Under the pieces are notes generated by a model. The model was given only the letters and a program-made list of their open reading frames with translations, was not told the DNA's origin and ran no database searches. A stretch of 64,000 nt of DNA. Source: Oscheius onirici. Its lineage: Eukaryota > Nematoda > Chromadorea > Rhabditida > Rhabditidae. This document shows positions 57,311 to 64,000 of the stretch, piece after piece. Made by a program: the position numbers and the translations under genes. The DNA is taken from NCBI GenBank assembly GCA_932521025.1, contig OW051471.1, forward strand, positions 10,044,001-10,108,000. Reading direction: 5' to 3'. How positions within the stretch are numbered: the first letter of the stretch is position 1; each line of letters opens with the position of its first letter.

Positions 57311-57352
57311 CCCTCCCCCTCTCCAAATGTTTGTCTTTTAGGGCAAATGAAA

Positions 57353-57377
57353 TATCTATCTATCTATCTATCTATCT
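57353..57377. repeat. (ATCT)6 microsatellite
   Basis: Six tetranucleotide units with no interruption. Confidence 0.9.
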
Positions 57378-57599
57378 AAAGAAGAGCAAGACGTATTCTA
57401 AAAAATAAAAAAAATTCTGGAGATGTGACGAGAACAACTGGGAAGCTGCTAGAAGAGACACTCTAGCGATGAACGCTTAAAACGTGAATTTCTAAAAAAA
57501 AATACACAGATTCGCCTTTTTTGAACAGGTTGAAGTTAAACAATACAAACTGAGCCTCTTAAAACCAAACTAGACTACAACGTTATCACCTCGCCTGTT

Positions 57600-58925
57600 A
57601 TGCCCTCCTCTAAACAGCTGCTCTCCTATCAGACAGTTCTTCGTTTCTTGGTGTCACGGATGCCGTCTCTAAACAAGACTTCTCTCCTCTCGCCTGAACA
57701 GCAGCAGTTCTACAAAGAAAATGGTTACCTGGTCATCAAAGGATGCATCCCACAGACCGATTTGAACAGATACACCAAGCGCTTTCGGGAAATCTGTGAA
57801 GGGAAGAAGCTGGCTCCTACCATGAGTGTCGTCAAAGACATCACCATTGCGAAGAAAAATGTCCCGGGAGAACCGGGAATAACGAAAATGCAAGATTTTT
57901 ATGATGACCAGGAGCTTTTTAGTTACTGTGAACATCCGCATGTAAGTCTTGATTTTTGCTTGAGCAGAACATTTCAGATCCTCGCGGTAGTGAAGGAACT
58001 GATTGGTGGCGAGAACATAGCTGCAATGCATACGATGCTGATTAACAAACCTCCGGATAATGGTAAGGTTTTTGGTGTTGTGACTTTTGCGAGTGGATCT
58101 TTGTTTCATCCTGTTCATAAACTTGTCCGTTCCGCTGTTTAACAAGTTTTCGAGCATCTTTTTTGAAAGAAATTTCTTCTACAAGTAAAGCGTCAAGTAA
58201 AGATTTTGATCCTTGAATTTCCAGGAAAACTTACATCTCGTCATCCATTGCATCAAGACCAGCATTACTTTCCGTTTGAACCAGCTAGCGGCGTTTGTTG
58301 TGCTTGGACGGCTATGGAAAAGGTACTAAGATTTGGGCAACTCTCTACTCAAAAAAATGTTTCAGATTGACAGGGCCAATGGCTGTCTAGTTGTTGTTCC
58401 GGGAACTCACAAAGGCTCTGTTTTTCCTCATAGCTATCCAGATTGGGAAGTACTTCTTTCGTTAAAAACGCCTCTCAAATAAAAATATAGGGCGGTGTGA
58501 ACCGAGCCTACCATGGAATTCAAAACTACAAACCCCCAGAAAATCGTGTCCATTTGGAGATGGAGGCAGGTGACACGGTGTTCTTTCATCCCATCCTGAT
58601 TCATGGCTCAGGAGCTAATAGAACGACAGGTGCTTCCATATTCTTTGTCAAAACAAAACAAATTTTAGGTTACAGAAAAGCAATTTCCTGTCATTACGCC
58701 AATGACGACGTCTGTCGGTATGTAGAAAACGAACGCTTCGCCTCAGATGAGACAATCCAAGATGTCGTAGGGATGGCAAAACAGATAGTGCAAAAGATGG
58801 CAAAAGTGGAAGATGTTGAGCTGGATTATGAAGTGAGGCGAAAAAACAATGGGAGAAAATGATATTTTCAGGATATTTGGCATCTACGAGCCAGAGCTGT
58901 GATGGGAGTCAAGGCTCATCTTTGA
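57600..58925 (+). CDS. Phytanoyl-CoA dioxygenase (PhyH family)
   Basis: Fe(II)/2-oxoglutarate-dependent 2-hydroxylase of 3-methyl-branched acyl-CoA, first step of peroxisomal alpha-oxidation. Seven exons (57600-57941, 57978-58062, 58225-58322, 58366-58449, 58491-58629, 58669-58832, 58872-58925) close in phase to 321 residues from the first ATG (301 from the second). The iron ligands are in H-Q-D-Q-H-Y (HxD) and the distal His in I-L-I-H-G-S-G-A-N, with the 2-oxoglutarate Arg in [23 protein letters not shown] and [10 protein letters not shown] are family blocks. The C-terminus A-H-L fits the peroxisomal PTS1 consensus. AATAAA at 58979-58984. Intact and single copy. Confidence 0.93.
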
Positions 58926-60290
58926 AACACTCAAGTGTTTTGGATGTACATTGTTTTGTAAGTAAAAGCCAACGTTTCAATAAACAGACCGAAAATCACG
59001 TAATACGCGCTTATTTGGTAATCTTATCGTTGAACAGTTTGTCGATTTGAGATCGTAAATGACAAACTCACTTCTGAAAACTCGGAACATCATCCCGTGC
59101 TAAAAATTCACAAACTAGATGGCCCTATAATGTCACCGCACTGTAACATTTGTACGGTCACGTTTACAACAGAGCCAGTGTACTTTTGCTCTCCAAAATA
59201 ACGAAAGAGTAGAACAAAGCAGTAAAACGAATTTTCTAGCTCGGACATTTTGTTATCTTGCATGATGCACTTTGTTGTGCTTGATTGGCTCGGATGAACG
59301 ACTATTGCGACGGCGTTCTAGTGTACATGCTTCTCGCTGTTTGATCTGCATCTTCAGTTATCTAACCATTGTGTTGTTCACCTAACTTCATGAACACTTC
59401 TCTTTCTCGTACTATACTCGCCTTGGACAATTTGATTTTGTGTAATTACATTTCCTCCGATCTTACTATACTTACAGCTGTTTTCGAATTTTGATGAAGA
59501 TCTTCTCAACTTTTCAGGAAACAGCAAGGTTCCTCGTTTCTATTTTCTGTCGGAAATAAAAGAAGAGGTACGCTCATAGAATGCACCTGGGACCGGTGTA
59601 ATCGTAGATCAGTCTAACGTAATTTCCTCTGACCAATTTCCTGTCTCGAACAAATCTATGGGCTAATTGTACATTCTATTTTCTTCAAAACACTTGTCCT
59701 AATAAAATCATCTTTGCCTCGTAGACCTTCGTGAAGTTGAATACAATCAACATCTGTTCCTGACGCACCAGTACAAGATCTAAATTTTTCACAAATGTTT
59801 ACAAGAAAACCGGGTAGGAACATGTGTAACAGCTGTTCTATTTTAATTATTGAAGAAAAATGATTAATTCAGCTTTTCTCTCAAATTTTTCTCGAACCGT
59901 TTAACATTGCAGAATTGTGTAGATCTTTGTTGCTAACTCAAGAAAAAGCACCTGTGACCTTTTACTGTTTACAGCCAATTTTACCTGGCTGAAAAGTTTA
60001 TTAAGAAGACATACTTTTCTTTAGCCGCTGATTTAAAATATGGCCTTGTTAGACTAGAAACTCAGAAAACACACTTCCTGCTTCTTCAGTCTCGATAGTT
60101 TTGTGTTGTTGACCATATCTGAAGACATAAGGCTGAAAATGTCAAGGCTAGATATGTGGCTCATTCTCAACGGAGGTGAGGCTGTGAGACAACTTGTAGC
60201 CATCAGGATGTTTATGTTTTGTTTTGTCACTACTCCCCCTCTCAAATTTGTTTAGACCAGTTTTGATAGTATCAAGAACACGCTTTCAGA
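58926..60290. other. Intergenic
   Basis: About 1.36 kb AT-rich with no supported ORF or RNA. Its right edge ends in CTTTCAG directly before the start codon of the next receptor, which fits a trans-splice or short-UTR acceptor. Confidence 0.5.
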
Positions 60291-61556
60291 ATGGGCTCTT
60301 CGTCTGTGCAAATCAATTTTGAAGATCCTGATCACTACCGAAACATTGTCTTCCCGTCAGCTACTGTCCTCTTCCTCGTTGCTTCCATCGGGATTTCTGG
60401 ACATATCTGTATCATCTGGGCTACGTGTCGATTCAAGTGAGCCCTTTCAAGTGCACAATCAGCTTTTAAGACACATCCAAAAGCCGTGTAACATTCTGAT
60501 AGCCTTACTGGCTGTTGGTGATCTTGGTCACCAGATCGGACAGCTACCGTACGCGTATCTTGTTTTCAGTGGGACTACTTTTGTTAGTTTACAGTAAGAC
60601 AACTTTTAATTAAGAGAAAATTCTGCTTCAGATCTTGTTATTGGATCCAGTTGATTCCAGCCGTATGTACACAGCACTCGATCATGTTGTTAGTATCTAT
60701 CGGGTTGGATCGACTGTTCTGTATTAGTGCTCCGTTCAAGTAAGCAAAATTTCTACAGTTATGGGAAGAAATTAACAAACCGCTTTCAGTTATCTGAAGG
60801 TCAGCAACCATGAAGTTAAGCGCTTCTACTACCTTCTGGTCGTAAACATTGTTCCTGTTTTCTATGCCGGATGGCTAGCTGTTATTTCTTATGTTGAGAT
60901 GGGGAAGAGTCCTGAACGGTAAGCATAAATCACGGCCCTGCCTCTTCAAGGCTTTGTTTCTCCGTATTTGTATTTGTCGTTCTATTTGTGGGTCTTCCTA
61001 TCTCTCTGTCTCTCCAGACTCTCATCTTGCAGAGAAACTCTCTGTCTAATCCCTGCTTTCTTTGCCGGACAAGCTGAACAGCTTTGGGCTATGACAACCG
61101 CTTCACTAGCTTTCCTAGCCGTGATAGTCTATGTAGTCATTTGGACAATTGTCTGGAAGCAGTCTGATGTCGCTGTCAATGTCCGAAATACACTCAAGCC
61201 ACTGACAATAGTGCTCTGTCTAACCTTCTTCGGATGGTTTTTTGGAATGTCCCTCGTGGCAACCATTTCTATGCAGACTTCGTTCACTAGTTTGTTTAAC
61301 TTCCTTTGATTGAAGACGAGTATTTCAGACAACGAAAGAATGGGATACTCGTCTTACGCTGGGATCAGCATAAACAGTGCAATTGCTGCCAACTTCTTTG
61401 TGTACAGGTTCTTTGGGTGAGTGAGAATTAGAGAAAAGTCTAAAAACATGATTCAGATCAGAATATAAACTGGCTTTCAAGAATCTGTTCAAGTCAAGAA
61501 GCCGAACTGCTTTTCAAGAGAGCAGTAGAGGAAAGTCGAGCAGAACTGGCAACTAG
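60291..61556 (+). CDS. Srsx-type serpentine receptor, copy 1 (intact)
   Basis: Rhodopsin-like nematode receptor, closest to class Srsx. Seven exons (60291-60436, 60471-60593, 60632-60739, 60790-60918, 61033-61289, 61329-61416, 61457-61556) close in phase to 316 residues. TM2 carries C-N-I-L-I-A-L-L-A-V-G-D-L-G-H-Q. S-I-G-L-D-R-L-F is the DRY-equivalent at the end of TM3. TM6 is C-L-T-F-F-G-W-F. TM7 is Y-S-S-Y-A-G-I-S-I-N-S-A-I-A-A-N-F-F-V-Y, followed by a basic Ser-rich tail. An acceptor CTTTCAG sits one base upstream of the ATG, compatible with SL trans-splicing. Confidence 0.83.
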
Positions 61557-62304
61557 TACTGAAGGTCTGTGTAGACACATCGGTCCCGTTAATATTGTGT
61601 TTTCTTTTCTGTTCTTTGAAGTTTTGTTGTCAACTTGTTAAAAATTGGGTCTTTGACTATCGAACTTCGCTTATTAGTTTTGACAAGTCATCTTGACAAG
61701 ACTTGACAAGTCAATAAGATCTTGTGAGTTCCCGAGAGTCAGTATTCGCTTGTGCTGCTGCTCTGGAAGGTCGTCTCTACTACTTCAACAAGTCTGTTTT
61801 ATTTTTTTTACCGACAGCAGTAGTTGACACGGACAGTCAGAGATTGCGAACAATAGCGCCACAGACACTTGCGTTCTTTTGTTTAGTGAAGGGAGACGGC
61901 ATATGTGACAGCTGGTCCGTCAATCCGCCACGGCTGGCAACCTTCAAAAGAAGGTGTCATGCTCTGTCCTCCTGGCTCTGTGGACATCTCTTTGAATCCA
62001 CAGCGGTGTTTGGTATAGTTCACGGAGATCCACAGGGCCTATGGGAATGACGGAAAGTGCTCTATTCTAGCGCAAAAAACTATGATAACAATAGTGACAT
62101 GGAAAGTTCTTTTTTTTTTACAAAACCTTGAGTGCTTAATCTCACACTCTGGTTTTAGGATCCTACTGCAGTTTCATTAGCACTCATTCAGTACATCTGA
62201 GCAAAGACAGTTTTAATGCTGCTGACTGGGAGTTCCTTCCACTTTCTTTGACCACAAGCTGTTGAAGGCTTTTTAGTAGTCGGAACTAAAACTAAAGGTG
62301 TTAT
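61557..62304. other. Intergenic between convergent Srsx receptors
   Basis: About 750 bases. It includes several TTGACAAGTC units near 61.67-61.71 kb in both orientations, and a 108-codon plus-strand ORF with unnatural composition that I do not support. Confidence 0.45.
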
Positions 62305-63308
62305 CTAAAGTTCAAGTCTAGCCGACCCAAAATACTTGTAGACAAAGTAATTGGCAGCAATTGATGCGTTGATACTGACACCGGCATATGTTGAATAGCC
62401 TAAACGGGGGTTCACTGGCAGCTCTATCTGTTGGTAGATGATTCCAGCCACGACCATTCCATTAAACCAGCCGAAGAATGTCAGGAAGAGAATGATGGTG
62501 AGAGGTTTTAGAATACCCTTGATGCTTTGCACAACGTCTGCAAATCAATATTTTCTCTAGTAAACTAGTCAGCGGTGTTAATCTCTAAAGAGCAAAAGTC
62601 CCAGAGTGAATTAGGCAAGTTTCTGGCTCATTTTCCGCCAAAATTAATTAGATTCTTGTCCTTTATGTAAATCTTTAACACAAGCTTAAGACTATTGAGA
62701 CTACTGTATCTAATATTGTCTTCAAAACGTGGACACTCTGACTCACGTGCTTTCTTCCAAGCAATGATCCAAATGGCAATATAGATGATCACGGCAAACC
62801 CAGTCAATCCAACTGTGGTAAGTGCCCAAAGATGTTGTGCTTCTCCAGCGAAAAAGGCAGCAATCAGACACAATGTATCCTTCTCCGGCTCCAATTCCAT
62901 TTCTTTGTAAGAAACTACTGCCAACCAGCCGGAATACAAGCAAGGGATTACATTTAAAGCCAATAGATACCACAGTTTTCCTATGCCTGATCTCGGTACT
63001 TTTTTGTAGCTGCAAATTATCAAATTAAGAAAGCAGGATGTACCTACAATACAGGGAAGGTGACGCAGTAGAAGCGATCTAAACCGAGACAGATGATATT
63101 GATGATGGTGTATTGCAAAGTGCAGGATTAATTGTATCCAGTAGCAAGTTCTGTAACTTCCGTGTCGGCTTGGGTTAGAGCTTACCTTTGACTGACAAAA
63201 GTTATTCCACTGAAGATCAAAAACGTGTAGAGGACTTGTCCAAGTTGATGACCAAAATCACCGACCGCTAGCAGTGCGATGAGAATGTTGCAAAGATTGT
63301 GCAGGTAT
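62305..63308 (-). pseudogene. Srsx-type receptor, copy 2 (frameshifted, first exon missing)
   Basis: Paralog of the receptor at 60291-61556, in convergent orientation. Recognisable parts are C-N-I-L-I-A-L-L-A-V-G-D-F-G-H-Q (63.27 kb), C-Y-W-I-Q-L-I and then, in another frame, C-L-G-L-D-R-F-Y-C-V-T-F (63.06-63.15 kb), E-K-D-T-L-C-L-I-A-A-F-F-A-G-E, and Y-S-T-Y-A-G-V-S-I-N-A in TM7. The frame changes near 63130. The C-terminal tail exon is replaced by S-A-R-L-E-L and a stop. No TM1 exon precedes exon 2, and a SINE-like element starts about 50 bases upstream. Confidence 0.7.
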
Positions 63309-63359
63309 CTGAAGTTTTTCGACGTTGTGAAGTTTGAGCAGACTGTACTTTGCCTTATA

Positions 63360-63856
63360 ACCAGCCGGCTTCACCGCCTGTCGGCGGCTTTTTTACTTGT
63401 GTTTTCTTCTTTACTTCTGATCCCTTCCTCAGTCCACCGATCTCTTTTGATCTCTTTTGATTCCTTCCCCAGTCAACCGATCATTTTTTGATCCCCTTTG
63501 ATCCCTTACCCTGACAACCGATCTTTTCTGATCCTTTCCCCAGTCAACCGATCTCTTTTGATCCCCTTTGATCCCTTCCCCAGTCAACCGATCTCTTTTG
63601 ATCCCTTTACCGCCGATCCCTCTCTGATCATATACAAATCAACCGGTCCCTTCTGATCCCCTCGTGGTTACCCTGACTCTATTTCCTACTCAAAACAATT
63701 TAGCAAAAATATTGGCGAGGAGAGGAATCGAACCCGGGTCGTCTGGGTAACAGCGGCGACTCTTAACAATACACCGAAATTTCAGGTCCCGGACAAACAA
63801 ACAAACAAATAAACAGAGTCCATGACAGACACTATTGCGCTTTAGTAGTAGAGAGA
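63360..63856 (-). mobile_element. tRNA-derived SINE-like element, copy 2
   Basis: Same element as 31956-32402 in the same orientation, with over 90% identity by eye in the tRNA-like head and the terminal hairpin. It is about 50 bases longer because it carries more GATC-containing minisatellite units (63420-63650). The B-box GGTTCGATTCC is intact on the minus strand. Both copies end at the same bases (ACCAGCCGG on one side, GTAGAGAGAT on the other), which defines the element. Confidence 0.75.
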
Positions 63857-64000
63857 TTTTCTTTCAGTTTAACTAAACATCATTGTGGTTCCTCTTCATG
63901 TACCCAATTCTGAATATATTCGCATATTGTTCCTAGTTAGCTACTATTTTATAAGAGAACGTTTTCAGAAATCTACCCGCAAATTAATGAGTTAAGAAAA
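63857..64000. other. Window end, nothing seen
   Basis: AT-rich, with no ORF. It does not hold the missing first exon of the second Srsx receptor. Confidence 0.5.

Noticed and set aside
61724..62050. 108-codon plus-strand ORF after Srsx copy 1
   Set aside because: No motif, no splice continuity and atypical composition.
63420..63650. CRISPR-like array of GATC-containing repeats
   Set aside because: Units vary in length and sequence with no unique spacers. It is a minisatellite inside the SINE-like element of a nematode genome.

Overview
The window is nuclear DNA from a nematode, most likely a free-living rhabditid. The evidence is many very short introns (about 38-60 bp) with GT donors and TTTCAG-type acceptors, several nematode-specific seven-transmembrane chemoreceptor families, F-box and C-type lectin arrays, an atypical soluble guanylate cyclase, and an Argonaute. 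I rebuilt gene models by hand from splice sites and reading phase. Where I give an exact length, all exon phases close without a stop.

Layout. 1-4.8 kb: no gene I can support. 4.8-9.1 kb: three tandem Srh-type receptors on the minus strand (two intact, one broken). 9.4-19.1 kb: five F-box paralogs on the minus strand (two intact), with a broken receptor of a second Srh/Sri-like family (family F) embedded on the plus strand. 20-21.2 kb: a GC-rich, proline-rich gene with an unresolved model. 21.4-24.1 kb: taxilin, carrying a MITE in an intron. 25.1 kb: a tRNA-Ala(AGC). 25.2-26.1 kb: a secreted cysteine-rich protein. 27.9-33.1 kb: three more family F copies (one intact) flanking a secreted helical protein, plus tRNA-derived repeats. 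33.7-34.9 kb: two C-type lectins. 35.2-37.2 kb: an S28 serine carboxypeptidase. 37.5-40.8 kb: an H-NOX guanylate cyclase. 41.5-42.8 kb: a Str-type receptor. 43.0-46.1 kb: a frame-broken Argonaute. 46.1-55.5 kb: five copies of a third receptor family (family G/H), one fused in frame to a tandem-repeat coding sequence. 56.0 kb: a small secreted 8-cysteine protein. 57.6-58.9 kb: a phytanoyl-CoA dioxygenase. 60.3-63.3 kb: two convergent Srsx-type receptors, the second broken and abutted by a SINE-like element.

How it works together. Most of the content is sensory (five receptor groups plus an oxygen/NO-type cyclase), ubiquitin-adaptor (F-box), gut/secreted (lectins, S28 peptidase, cysteine-rich proteins) and housekeeping (taxilin, PHYH, tRNA). 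The single-copy genes read intact (taxilin, S28, guanylate cyclase, PHYH, both cysteine-rich secreted proteins). Each multicopy family mixes intact copies with copies carrying frameshifts, nonsense codons or deletions. Because more than 10 kb of coding sequence here closes perfectly, the lesions look like real birth-and-death decay rather than uniform sequencing error. This cannot be proved from one window.

The most unusual items are the repeat-receptor chimera at 51.6-53.7 kb, the Argonaute that keeps its DEDH tetrad while its frame is broken, and a tRNA-derived SINE-like family ending in a GC hairpin and a variable minisatellite.
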